64,000 nucleotides of DNA from Cristatella mucedo (GCA_009760855.2 WPIO01000047.1:2560001-2624000); one strand, 5' to 3'. Shown: positions 34,125 through 45,672, counted from the stretch's first letter. The notes: generated from the letters alone by a model not told the origin. Numbers and translations are program-made.

Positions 34125-35650
34125 ATAATAATAATAATAATAATAATATTGCACTTGATAAAGCGCCCTCAGAGAACTTAATCTCTTTCTAGGCGCTTTA
34201 CATTTGCTGCAAAGTGATACGCAATAGAATAGTAAGTAAAATCATGCTTGAAAAACAAACAAAATGAATAACATGGTTAGGGGTTACATGCACTGGGTCA
34301 GCATGTAAATGTGGTTAGTGGCAGCATGAACAGTGTCAGCACGCATAAGCACATCGAGGACGAATCACAAGGACCCACTAAATGCTGTCCTAAATAGGTA
34401 TGTTTTTAAGTTTCTTTTAAATGTGGTCAGGTCAGGGGATGTTCTGATGCAGGTCGGGAGGGAGTTCCAGGCTGTGGGAGCATACGAGCTAAATGCACGG
34501 TCTCCAAAGGATTTAAGGTTTGTACGAGGTATTTCTAGACTGTTGGATTCCGAAAAGCGAGTGGTACGATGCTTTGCCTGATGGGGTAGTATCTCTGAAA
34601 GATAGGCTGGAGCCATAGAATGAAGAGACCTAAAAGTGAGCGACAAAACCTTGAAGTCAATCCGTTGCTTGACTGGTAACCAGTGCAGGTCGGCGAGAAG
34701 TGGAGTAATGTGGCAACTGCGACGCTCACGGCAGACAAGCCTAGCTGCAGAGTTTTGCACCAGCTGCAATCGCCTGATCGCACATGCTGGTAGGCCAGTA
34801 AGCAGTGAGTTGCAGAAGTCGAGACGAGATGTCACGAATGCATGGACCAACTTGGACGTGGTATCCTTATCTAAACAAGCCCTAATTTTAGCAATGTTAT
34901 GAAGCTGAAAATAGGCTGATTTGACTGTGGAGCTGATGTGGTCGTCTAACGAGAGGTCGCTTTGGAATATGACACCTAGATTTCGAGCTGATGCAACTGG
35001 AGATATGCTGGCAGAGCCAATTTTGAAAGTCAGCCTTTCCAATTTCTGAATAACACTAGGTTTGCCCATAACTAGTAAGTTAGTTTTATCATCGTTTAGT
35101 TTTAGAAAATTTGCTGCCATCCATGATCGGATGTCATCAATGCATGCAGCAAGTGAGTTGAGAGAATTTGAGGTGCTCGAAGGCTGGGAGGGATCAAAGC
35201 AAAGGTACAACTGAGTGTCATCCGCATAGAAGTGAAAGCCTAGATTGTGCTTGGCAATCACATCAGCGAGAGGGAGAGTATAGACGGTGAAAAGGACCGG
35301 ACCTAGCACAGAGCCCTGAGGTACTCCATATTTTAGAGGTACTTCAGATGATCTTTGTCCATTCACATCAACACTCTGGAGTCTCCCACTGAGATAGGAC
35401 CTGAACCACTGCAGAGCAGTGCCAGTGATGCCCAGGCGAGATGAGAGGCGCTCTAGAAGTACTTTGTGATCGATGGTATCAAAAGCTGCCGAAAGATCGA
35501 GCAAAACAAGAAGAGACACTCTACCCATGTCTGCATTCCTAAGTAGGTCGTTGTATACCCGAAGCAATGCTGACTCTGTGGAGTGATTAGCTCTAAAGCC
35601 AGACTGGAACTTACTAGCAAGGTGTGAGGTTTCGATATTATGATAGTAGT
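34125..35650 (-). mobile_element. LINE family A copy A13, 5'-truncated, RT frame intact
   Basis: Best-preserved copy. An uninterrupted 440-codon frame (35687-34365) contains the whole RT: QSGFRANHSTES, LLDLSAAFDTIDH (motif A, about residues 62-74), YGVPQGSVLGP (B, about 120-130), FHFYADDTQLYL (C, YADD at 154-157), NDDKTNLLVMG (D), DLHWLPVKQRIDFK, and ends FRTAFSGSL. The 3' UTR, stem-loop and (ATT)n tail follow at 34130-34360. The first 20 residues or so are flanking sequence, since the element starts near 35640 in the RT. No endonuclease or promoter, so it is dead on arrival, but the intact frame indicates a recent insertion. Confidence 0.92.
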
Positions 35651-36290
35651 TTAAATACCACATGGGCACTGTAATCCAACTTTCCACTTGATTGCAACTA
35701 AAGAGATGTGCCCAATATTTCTATATAATTCCGAACGTGTCTTGGAAATATGGAGAACATATACATTGTTCACAAGTCTATATTCGTATAGCTCTTACTA
35801 CGGCATCCCGTCCATTGCTTTTAATGTAATTTGAAATATTATGTATTTGATAAATAGTGATTTGCTTGAATACACAGTACACAGGCTCACCCAGTCCTGT
35901 AATGACGTGCTAGCATAAAACTGTTTGAGAAATGCTGAACAATCAATGGTTTGAATGGCGTGACGGCATTGCTTGCTGTGCTGTGGTTCTGCTGCAGCTG
36001 CATTTGCCATTGCAACAGCCGTTCTCTTCTCGATCTGGAATTGAGAAGCAAGATTTTAAACACAGCATGTACGTATTATTTTTCACACCGTTTTCTTTTG
36101 AAAGAGCATGCCAACATAAGCAACTTTCAATGCTGAATGAAATAGGTTACTCCTGTAAAGGGAAAACACATAGTCCCCATACATTGTGCCAGTTCCCCTC
36201 ACTAACTAACTGCCTCCTCCCTGCAAAGGGTCTAATGGGTACTGTAAACTTCAGAGCATTCTAATCTCAAGTTTTCTTAAAATTAAGTGA
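35651..36290. other. Unassigned sequence
   Basis: Contains a 110-codon open frame at 35932-36264 with no domain or repeat match; treated as unproven. Confidence 0.35.
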
Positions 36291-36294
36291 GGCA

Positions 36295-36600
36295 AGAAAA
36301 TGGTTGTAGCTGTCACACCAAATCCACTGAAGATCGTGCCTTTAACTCGTATGCTTTCAAAGCCAGAGACTCATTTCCGACTGGATTTTAGACATTAAAG
36401 AAGCTAAAGCTCATATATTCACCACAGAATTTAGTGGATCCATGTGATTTGTCATGCGTATGAATAAGTTGTGGACACTCTGCATGCTGCCATTAACCAT
36501 ATGTGCATGCTGAACCTGCTTTCTTTGCTGCAAATGTGAAGTGCCGAGACAGAGACTAAGTTATCTGGTGTCGCTTTACATATGTACTTTTATTATTATA
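36295..36600 (+). mobile_element. LINE family A 3' fragment A14
   Basis: Follows the family A end region (GATCGTGCCTTTAACTCGTATGC; TTTAGTGGATCCATGTGATT) to a decayed stem-loop and TTATTATTATAATAG tail. Confidence 0.7.
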
Positions 36601-36624
36601 ATAGTAATAATATATGAGAGCATT

Positions 36625-36870
36625 TGAGGTAGCATGATTAGCAGCTCAGGACGGATGGAAAAGATGTGCCAAAGTCGGTAGCAGGAAATTAGATGCCAAT
36701 GTGTAGAAGTATTGAAGTGAATTTGACATTCTAGGAATTGCAGAGCCAAAACCTATGCCAACTGTGGTCTGTAAGTGTCGGAATGAAACAGCCAATGTAC
36801 TGCCTATTGAAGACCTGACGGCAAGATAAGTTGAAACTCGCATACGAATTCAGCTCTTAGGCCTTGAAAT
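36625..36870 (-). mobile_element. LINE family B fragment B7
   Basis: AGCAGCTCAGGACGGATGGAAAAGATGTGCC matches 58810-58850 of copy B11. It sits between the tails of A14 and A15. Confidence 0.6.
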
Positions 36871-36904
36871 AGACAAATACTATTATCCGCAATATAACAA
36901 AAAA

Positions 36905-39900
36905 TAATTAATATTATAATACACTTGTTAAAGCGCCCCCAGAATACTAAATCTCTATATATGTGCTTTACAGTCGCTGCAAAGGCTAACCCAATAGAAT
37001 GGGGAGTGATATCACGCTTGATAAACGACATGAATAGCATGGTTCGGGGTGACATGCACAGGGTCAGCATGCAAGTTTGGTTAGTGGCAGCGCACACAGT
37101 GTCAGGATGCATAAGCACATAAAAGACGGATCACAGGGACCCGAAAAATGCTGTCCTAAATAGATATTTTTTAAGTTCTGTTAAATGCAGTCATATCAAG
37201 GATGTTCTGAATCAATTTGGGAGTAAGTTCCAGGCTGTGGGAGCATACAAACTAAATGCACGGTCTCCAAAGGATTTGAAGTTTGCATGAGGTATTGGTA
37301 AACTGTTGTATTCCGAAAAGCATGTGGTACGATGCTAGGCCTAGTGGTTGAGTACATCTGAGAGATAGGCTGGACCCGAATAATGAAGTTATAGTAAAGT
37401 AAGTGACAAAAGATTGAAGTCAGTCCTTGTTTGAATGGTAGCCAGTGCAGGTCGGCGAGAAGTGGTGTGATGTGGCAACTGCGACAGTCATGACAGAAAA
37501 GCCTAGCTGCAGAGTTGTGCACCAGCTGTAAGCTCCTAATTGCATGTGCCTGTAAGCCAGCACCAGTGAGTTACAAAATTCAAGACGGGATGTAAGAAAT
37601 GCATGGACCAACTTACTCGTGGTATCCTTATCTAAACAACCCCGAATTTTAGCAATGTTGCATAACTGAATGTAGGAAGACTTTACTGTTAAGCTAATGC
37701 GGTCGTCAAACGAGAGATCACTTACGAACATGATGCCTAGATTTCGTGCTGATTCAAAAGGAGATATGCTGGCAGAGCCAATTTTGAGCTGTAGCCTTTC
37801 CAATTTCGGAATCACATTTGGTTTACCCATAACTAGTAAGTAGTTCAATCATCATTTAGTCTCAGAAAAAATGCGGCTATTAATGTCTGGACGTCATCAA
37901 TACAGGCAGTAAGGGAGTTGAGAGAATTGGTGGTGCTCGAAGGCTGGGAGGGATCAAAGCAAAGGTACAACTGAATGTCATTCTTATGAAAGCGAAATTT
38001 TAGTATTATATTATATTATAGTTTAGTCTAGATTGTGCTTGGCAATCATGTTGGCAAGAGAGAGACAGTACACCAGCTAAAGAACTGGATCTAGCAAGGA
38101 GCTCTGAGGTACCCCATATTTTCGATTTACCACGGATGATCTTTGTTCATTCAAGTCAATACTCTGGTCTCCTATTGAGATAGGACCTGAACCATTGCAG
38201 AGCAGTGCCAGTGATTCGCAGGCGAGATGAGAGGAGCTCTAGAATAACTTAGCGACCAATAGCCTCAAAAGCTGCCGAAAGATCGAGCACAACAAGCAGA
38301 AATACTCTAGGCATGCCTGCATTCCCAAGTAAGTCGTTGTACACCCGAAGCCATGCTAATTATGAGAACTGATTAGCTCTAAAGCCAGACTGAAACTTAG
38401 TTGAAGGATTTGAAGTTCTAATATATGAGTTCAGCTGGTCGGCCACTACTCATTCCAGTGTCTTCGATAGGAATGGTAGAAGGGAGACTGGGCCGTAGCT
38501 GCTCAAGTTCTCTTCATCTAGTGTCACTTTTTTGGGAAGTAGCCCGACTACAGCTTTTTTGGAAGGTACTGGGACATGACCTGAGGCTAATGTCTTATTA
38601 ATGATGTTATTCATGCATCGCAGTAGCAGATCAATGCAACGTAGGAGCAGGACAGTGGGAATAGGATCAAAAGACCTTGTTGTCTTCTTTGATCGGGATA
38701 TGAACTTCCGGACGCGATCACTAGTGACCTGCTTAAATGTGGACATTGAGGTGCAGCTAGGAATCGAGAGACAGCATTCTAGAGGTGATGCTGCCACGGC
38801 TTTGGTGGACTCCCTGATCTTTTCTCTCTGCCGGGCAATGATCGAGAGATGCAATCGGCTAGATCATCACAACGATCATCAGGTAAGGGGCTAATCTGGG
38901 AGCGGTTGAGGAGATGGTTGATAGTCGACATCAGTGTTTTTGGACTGGGCATCTGTGATTCAGTAGTTATTTTATAGAAGCTAGATTTGGCCTTTGCTAG
39001 GATTGATTGGTATGACCTACAGTAGTCCCGGTATGCCAGTCCATGGACAGTCAGTCCTGATCTTGTGTATGCCTTTGTAAGCTCTTTTGCTTAGTAGACC
39101 TAGCTATCTTAACGTGTGTGGTAAACCATAGGTCGTCTGTGCGAAGGCATACAGTGAACTTAGTCATTATTGCAAACTCTTCAAGTGTGTCAGCTAGTGT
39201 CATGTTGTAGCTATCTATCAATGATCGGAGGGAGGACTGAGCAGTAGAAGCTAGGCAGATATTCTCGCACGCAAAGCATCGATGCCGAGGGTTTTGAGGT
39301 TTCGCGATTCAGATGAGATTTTAGAAGACAAAGAGGCAGGCACACACACTGTACATTGAATGAAATCTGCATGTTATCAGATAAGCAGTGTTTTATATTA
39401 ATTGGTGATGACAAAGCCCAGCTGTATGGGAAAATCTGGTCGATTGTGTGACCTTTGATGTGAGTAGGACCGTTCGCAGGAGACAATGACTCAGTCAATG
39501 TAGGTAATTCAGTGCTAAAGGAGTCAGATAAGCTATCAAAGTGAACGTTGAAATCACCCATAACAAGTAAGGATCGATTTCTTGCGCACAGAATCGAAAT
39601 GAGATTGGAGAAATCTGTTATAAAGAAGGATTCGGTACCCGGTGGGATATTGACTACTGCCACAATCGATAGCTTGTTTTCGGGTGAGACCAAGACAGTC
39701 GTTTGAAAAGACTGCTTCGTGGATACTAAAAATGGCTTGAAGTTGAATTTCCAGGGCTCTGTAGCAGCAACTTCACCTCCACTTTTGATAGATCTAGGGG
39801 TGCGAAAGAATAAAAAACTAGTCGGGGTTACGTCTTTAATTGACGGAGAGTTTATTAATTTTAGCAGAGTTTCATTTGGTACCAGCAGGTCGAGACCCAT

Positions 39901-40230
39901 TTCTGAAATAAGGTCGGTTATAAATAGAGGCTGATTTCGCATCGAGCAAGGATTCCAAAGGTAAGCGTTAAAATGGTGATATGAGAGGCCTGATGACCCC
40001 TAAGCTAGAGGGACTCACAGTGATGCAAGTGGGCGTGGGGTGCTGAGTGGTTCGAGATATCGCTAGGAATAACGAACGAGCTGGTCCTCAGCTCACAGTT
40101 CCTGCCCAACTAGTGGCGTCTGAGCTGGCGGTTCAGATGACCATGGTGGCTCCGAGGTGCTTTTATTTTGTTAGTGCATAGTTCAAGAATCTTAGCTCCA
40201 GCATTAATATCTTGGAATGCATTTCATCTT
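36905..40230 (-). mobile_element. LINE family A copy A15, near full length (about 3.3 kb)
   Basis: Most complete copy. In element order: 5' UTR (to about 40230, defined by its match with A2), endonuclease (39942-39211), RT linker (38854-38450, SFDPIPTVLLL...VTLDEENLSSY), broken RT (38400-37420) and 3' UTR with tail at 36905. The endonuclease shows LDLLVPNET (TET-type catalytic Glu), SLLVMGDFNVHFD (GDFN) and CLSDNMQISF, where the catalytic SDH His has become Asn. The RT is frameshifted, with an ATATTATATTATA insertion near 38003-38022. Defines the structure of family A: single EN-RT ORF, L2 clade by motif order. Not functional. Confidence 0.85.
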
Positions 40231-40595
40231 CGATTACAAAGCGATAACAGCTGCTGACAATCATAACTAGCATGCAGGAACTAGCTGCCGGTGTAGCTAC
40301 GGCAGCCACCAGCATGGGAGACCCAGCAGCCTGATGCCAATATGGGTATCTAAAAATCACGCGTCGGCAGAAGTAATACAAATCCCATTCCCCTGGACTC
40401 CTTTGCATCATCCTTATAGTTTTGAAGTTACAAATGTAAGAGTTACAGCTTCCGTTCTGAAGTAATTATCTACTTACTGAGCAAATGTTGAAGTCTTGCA
40501 CCTGTGTGTGCTGCACTACAAATGGTCACAATCACTGCTTTAAAAAACCTCACCTGTTGATCAAATTTGCATGAAAATGTGAAACTAACCACTTG

Positions 40596-41304
40596 ATTAT
40601 CACTGTCCTGCTCCTACGTTGCATTGATCTGCTGCTGCCATGCATATCTAAGATCTGTAACATGTCACTAACCTCAGGTCATGTCCCAGCATCTTTTAAA
40701 AAAGCTATAGTCAGGCCATTTCTCAAAAAAGCGACACTAGACCAAGAGATCGTGAGCAACTGCCACCCAGTGTCCTTTCTACCGTTCCTATCAAAGACAC
40801 TAGAACGGGTCGTGGCGGACCAGCTGAACTTATATATCGAAACTTTGAACCTTGCTAGTAAGTTCCAGTCTGGCTTTAGAGCTAATCACTCCACAGAGTC
40901 AGCCTTGCTTAGGGTATACAACGACCTACTTAGGAATGCAGACACTGATAGAGTGTCTCTGCTGGTTTCGCACGATCTTTCGGCAGCTTTTGATAGTATC
41001 GATCACAAAGTTCTTCTTGAGCGCCTCTCATCTCGCCTAGGGATCACTGGCATTGCTCTGCAATGGTTTGGGTCCTATCTCACTGGGATGCTCCAGGGTA
41101 TTGATGTGAATGGACGAAGATCGTCCGAGGTACCTCTGAAATATGGGTTGCGGCAGGGCTCTGTGCTAGGTCAGGTTATTTTCACGGTTTATATTACTCA
41201 CTATTCAATTGAATTTCCCTAGAAGCAAATGTAAAGCGCCTAGTAAGAAATTGTGTTCTCTGAGGGCGCTTTATCAAGTGCATTATTATTATTGTTATTA
41301 TTAC
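40596..41304 (+). mobile_element. LINE family A copy A16 with a large internal deletion
   Basis: Begins TCACTGTCCTGCTCCTACG in the pre-RT linker and is open for 209 codons through RT motif A (HDLSAAFDSIDH) to motif B (YGLRQGSVLGQVIF, VPQG changed to LRQG). At about 41190 the sequence jumps from TTCACGGTTTATA straight to the 3' UTR (TTACTCACTATTCAATTG), losing about 1 kb including YADD. The stem-loop and (ATT)n tail end at about 41304. Confidence 0.85.
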
Positions 41305-41443
41305 CAGAATCAGAGGTATGAAGAGGTGAGGAAATTTCATTGCAAAATATCTTTGGTAAATGATACATTCAGCACCAATTAAATACATTAGAATGTATGC
41401 AAAAAATGCAAAAATCCCAGCTTGAAATCTAAATTGACGGCAT
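41305..41443 (-). CDS. Candidate exon encoding a transmembrane segment
   Basis: On the minus strand TTTTTCCTACAG is a strong 3' splice site, followed by 46 open codons. They encode a hydrophobic helix of about 20 residues (AGIFAFFAYILMYLIGA) and then ECIIYQRYFAMKFPHLF. The open frame meets GTAATA exactly at the junction with the (ATT)n tail of LINE A16, so the apparent 5' splice site comes from the LINE. The helix loosely recalls the first membrane segment of two-pore potassium channels, but this is too short to assign. It could be chance. Confidence 0.3.
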
Positions 41444-41504
41444 CTGTAGGAAAAATCATTAGTCTGCTGTGCCGGCTCAGGCTTTGATTTGGAATACAGC
41501 AATG

Positions 41505-42480
41505 CAGCTCCTCACCCGCTGGCAGAAGCTGGACGCCTTGTGGACGTTCTTGCTACCTAGACTTGATTTCCTGCGCCATGCAAGGATGGTGCCAGCCTAG
41601 CTGCTAGTGCCAAAGAAGCCTGCTCCTATGTACCTATGCAGAAACCCCTGATGCCTCCCCCAAAACCTGCCCGATCCCTTTCCGTTCGCTCAACAGATAT
41701 GGTCCAACTCGGGGAGAATGCATGGATCCTGTGGCCCGCCCAAGCTTGCCGGATGCCCTGTTCCCCGGACCCCACCTTGTCGACGGCCGGATGATACCGG
41801 CTGGACCTGGTGACCCTGGCGATGGTTGAAGTGGCCCTGATCAGCGAATAGCAGTGCTCGCTGTTCATCAGCAGCTCTCAGCTAAATGGCTTGACTGCTG
41901 GGAACCAAGACGGCTCCAGATCATTCTGGACCGAGCTCGGAATTGCCTATGAAACTAAGCAGCATCGTGAGACACTACGGTGGTGCCGAGCTAGAGATCA
42001 CTTGATACAACGACCCTCTGCCCGACGTCGTCTTCAAACCAGCTGAGATGGTAAACGGCACGCCTCACCTCCACCGGTTTGCCGCCAGAGAGGAGTGAGC
42101 CGGCCAGCTCGACTAGGCAAAGCACCTCGGTGCCTCAGTAGCGACTAATTCGGCAGGAACAGCCACTTCTTCCGGACCGGCCTCGGAGAGCCGACATCTA
42201 TGCTAGAAATGGCTCGGTCGAGGCTCTGATATGCAACTTTGTGGATGCATGCTTCGGGAGAGCAGCATATGACAGGCTTACGCAGCTCGTAAGATGGAGG
42301 CGTCTCAAAACGAGCATAGCCATGCCATCTGCAGAGCCATGCCCAAACGGGAAATGGGCTGGTACCAAGTGACCATATGGTAACTGATATCGCTTTATCA
42401 GAGACATTTTGGCTGGCTGCAAGAAAGCTTTAGGCACAACGTGCAATAGAGTTAGTCGAACCGAGGACGAAGGAAAGTCA
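41505..42480 (+). mobile_element. GC-rich degenerate remnant, possibly an R2/NeSL-type LINE
   Basis: GC-rich compared with its surroundings. The frame at about 41505-41580 reads LLTRWQKLDALWTFLLPRLDF, like the post-RT thumb region of R2/NeSL-type retrotransposons (K...F.FP.L.F.LR). Later frames hold FWTELGIAYETKQHRETLRW. Frame is broken many times, no RT motifs survive and the boundaries are soft. An old processed gene is an alternative. Confidence 0.35.
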
Positions 42481-42546
42481 GCAGAGCTTCAATCTTTAGT
42501 CAAAATTGGCTGGCCTGCTTCAGGTTAATGTCTCTCGGGAAATGAC

Positions 42547-42630
42547 ATTCACACACACACACACACACACGCCCGCACGTACTCATTCTTGCACACACAC
42601 ATACACACAAACACACACACTCACACATTA
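42547..42630. repeat. (CA)n microsatellite
   Basis: CACACA runs interrupted by GCCCGCACG and TCTTG. Confidence 0.9.
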
Positions 42631-42634
42631 ACAT

Positions 42635-44025
42635 ATATTTTCACGTGACCCAATGTTCTATTTTAAATTATCCCTACTCAGATTCGCAATATATCTTGTA
42701 CTAAGATGATTATAATGTCAACTGAAACTGCGACATGTGTTTTCGATATTACATTGCTTGCAAATTAAAAAGCTCACAGTGACACCTCTTGATCTCTTGA
42801 AGGTTGTTCAAGATGCTCTGCTTCAAGGTATTGCATTTTCTAAGGCCAGATTCGGATAATTTTTCAAAAGCCTGGTAGTAAGAAGATTGCTGAGCTTAAT
42901 TATTTTGAAAAGTTCATCCAGTGGTTCCTTTTTACCAGTTGCGATTTATCTTTTATTATAGCAAATTGAAAGAACTTCTTAAATTTATTATTTGAGAGCC
43001 TATTTTTAACTGTTAGTACATGGAATAGCATGGGTATTGGACAGGATGCAGCCCTATATATGCTAAGGGTGTTGGTGGCATTTGGGGTAGGGCTGTTGAC
43101 CCTTAACTGTGATTCAATGTTTTTTCAAATTCCAGACAGGTTTTAGAGAGTTCCGGACTGCAAACCATACCCCTTAATTGTCTGCAGCTGGTCTAATGTT
43201 CAGCAGCACAGCTGGTATAGCTTCTTTAGGGTAGCAGCCATAGCACCACTGTCCTACCAGAGCTTCACTGGATCCCAATAAAGCATGTAATTAGTTTCGA
43301 GATCTTCTTCTTTGCCTCCAGATTGCTCACTTGCTAGCACCAGCCTACCTACCAAACGTACGTCTAAGGCTCCCGAACCAGCAGCTCTAAAGAGTCTAAT
43401 CCCCATTTCACTGATTTGGAACTTTTGGTGACAAAGCCTTCAGCTTATGCACTTAATTCGCTTATGTGTAAATTGAACACTTGTAAGATAATTCGTCATT
43501 CATATTTCAGTTGCATAACCATCTCTGTGGGATAGCTACGTTTTTGTTCCAATGCACTCGTAGTTTTTAGTTAACATGTGCATCCGATGCTTTACTGGGC
43601 AAGATTAAGTGCACATTTCTACCCTAAGGTCCGAATAACGGGTGTATTCATGGTTTGTCTAGCTTGTTTGCCTAAAAATAAAAGTTGTGCGGTTCCAAAT
43701 GCGTAGTTTTCTTCGCATAAATACTGATTTGCTTACTGCTTATTTTACACCGCTCGTTTATGGATTCATTTCACTTAGATAAATACGAAGTAATGTGCTC
43801 AAATAATTATTGGTAGTAACTAAAGCCACACTGCCTGGCGGCAAGATGAAGCTAGGAGTATTCCAGATCTATCGGATCTTGTTCTGACATGTTTGCTTTT
43901 CAAAGGCTAAGCCTTGTGTGAGTCCTGCTGCAGAATATTATAGATCTTGAACCTCAAGAGGAGTGCACTGAGAATCACGTGTTGATTACACCGTTATTCT
44001 ATTTTTACTTTCCACATTTTGCTTG
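42635..44025. other. Unassigned; possible old minus-strand LINE remnant at 42850-43400
   Basis: The minus strand at 43400-42850 has long broken stretches (LQTIKGYGLQSGTL; FHVLTVKNRLSNNKF) reminiscent of the N-terminal part of LINE ORFs, without a decisive motif. Confidence 0.25.
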
Positions 44026-44028
44026 TAG

Positions 44029-44212
44029 CTCCAGTCAACTTACGTTTCGCTGCAGAATTTCTTTTCAAAACATCTCAAGATATTTCGCGAAACCAAAAGA
44101 GACCGTTTCATGAGTCTTTTAAAAGCAGTCTGTATGCTGGTTTCCTACACCATCAACTTTGGCTCCTCCATACTAGTCAAGAATATAATTCCATTAACAT
44201 TGACAACTGAAG
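44029..44212 (+). CDS. Candidate exon, possibly the signal-peptide exon of the downstream semaphorin
   Basis: CATTTTGCTTGTAG provides a 3' splice site at 44028 and GAAG|GTAAGA a strong 5' splice site after 44212. All 61 codons between are open and end in phase 1. An in-frame ATG at 44110 starts MSLLKAVCMLVSYTINFGSS, a plausible signal peptide (short Lys-containing start, hydrophobic core). If it is the first coding exon, the bases before the ATG are leader. Linkage to the semaphorin exons is inferred only from strand and position. Confidence 0.3.
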
Positions 44213-44919
44213 GTAAGAAAACAAGAGCTGAGCTATTCCTGGCTACAATTTCCTAACTTCATATCACTTCAGTGTATAATTTCAAGTGTTTGCTCAGTTA
44301 AATGAAGCTCTAATAAGCCTATTTCTTTAGGTAGAGCATTTTAAATTAAACTTTAGCTGACTCACTAGCTGTACAATTCTCAAATAACCAACATGAGCTG
44401 CTAGTAACTAAAGCTCTTTCTTGGTTATTCTTAAATGGCAAAAAAAGCGTGAGAGTTTACAGATTTCCTGTTTATGCGCACGTTGGAAGTTCAAGGCATT
44501 GCGAACTTATTATGATAAAAACGGTCTGTTGTTGGGAGCAATATATTGCGAAAATTCTTTGAATTCATAATGCATTAGCAATAGCTCTAATGCTATATCC
44601 ATGCAAGTGCTTCTTCAGTGTACCTTATACAGATGATGAGTGTAACCTTATAAGCTGCCCACATCTAATCGCGATAAAAAAAAATCCCTAATATTTTATT
44701 ATTTAAAGTTTTATAATTCCATATAGTGTCTTTTAGTGAAAAAAATTTCCAATTATGCCATAGGTTCTTAAATACAGGGATTTGGTCGAATTCATTGTTG
44801 CAGGAAGGTAAAATACAAGTCTGAAGCACTGAAAGTGCTCTCAGCCACCCTTTGGGGATTTCTAAATGTTGGCTTTACTTTCCTGCTTTTACTTTTGAGC
44901 CGAGCTGCATGCGAAACAC

Positions 44920-45485
44920 TACAACTTGAAGCTGAAATTAGCTGCAGCATTATTATAAACACATTGCTAAAAGAGCTAGGATGGATGCCTGTTGAGCAAC
45001 GGATTCAGAGGAAAGTTCTTACGCTGACCCGCAAGGCCTGCCACGGCTTGGCTCATTCGTACCTAGCTGAACTGCTGCACTAGTTTCAGCCTGTTCGCGC
45101 CCTCAGGTCCTCTGCGGACAATAAATTAGCTGTTCCATTCCTCCACTTAAAGACCGTTGGCGACAGAAGCTTTAGCTCTGCATGTCCTAGACCATGGAAC
45201 TGGCTTCCAAAATTCTTCGGCAACGACAACTAATCTCCTAAAGCCGACTGTGGCTCATCTTTTTCAGCGGTCCTGAACTGCTACTTCCATGCTACTCACT
45301 ACCTCAACTGCTCTCCTGACTCTGCTATGCTTCCCACTTTCCGTATGTTGCATGAGACGAAGTCTGTTGGCTACCGAATGCTCACCAATAGCCGCTTAGG
45401 CTGCGGGTGGGCTATACAAAACTCTCCTGCGTATCACCCACCTGGCCTCTATGGCATGATTGAGTTACAGACGGAGATACATTAC
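44920..45485 (+). mobile_element. LINE family B fragment B8, with 3' end
   Basis: Frame shows LLKELGWMPVEQRIQRKVLT then LTRKACHGLAHSYLAELLH and a stop, then the family B C-terminus (DRSFSSACPRPWNW) and 3' UTR, ending GGAGATACATTACATT. This end defines the (CATTA)n tail. 5' truncated and frame-broken. Confidence 0.75.
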
Positions 45486-45538
45486 ATTGTTGATAGAACG
45501 TGATACATAAAGAGAGTTTTCTTGTACACCCGACATAC

Positions 45539-45672
45539 CTCTACCTCCAGGGTATTCATCCTCTCGGAACTAGTGCGTCTAAGTGCTGCCACGGTTTGCT
45601 CGGCTGCCAGTTTTGCTTCTTCGTATGTGTTTGCATTAACCTCGTTCATTATCCTGCTAAAGTCTATACGAC
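45539..45672 (-). CDS. Candidate coiled-coil exon directly beside the satellite array
   Basis: On the minus strand the exon begins after TTCACACATTAG and ends GTAGAG|GTATGT. It adds 2 nt plus 44 open codons encoding a charged helical segment (FSRIMNEVNANTYEEAKLAA, then ...LRRTSSERMNTLE), unlike the low-complexity array that precedes it. The pyrimidine-rich strand of the satellite runs into the 3' splice site and supplies its polypyrimidine tract. I do not recognise the protein. No partner exon was found, so the gene is unproven; the base-level 3' edge is uncertain by about 2 nt. Confidence 0.45.

Noticed and set aside
34636-34902. Open frames opposite the LINE A RT (also at 24174-24443, 34333-34581, 39719-39934)
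   Set aside because: Antisense shadows of the retrotransposon ORF, with no domain of their own.
34365-35687. Functional host gene encoding a 440-residue reverse transcriptase
   Set aside because: It starts in flanking sequence, lacks the endonuclease and carries the LINE A 3' UTR and tail; a 5'-truncated retrotransposon insertion.
35932-36264. 110-codon frame
   Set aside because: No recognisable domain or splice context, overlapping frames on both strands; kept as unproven.
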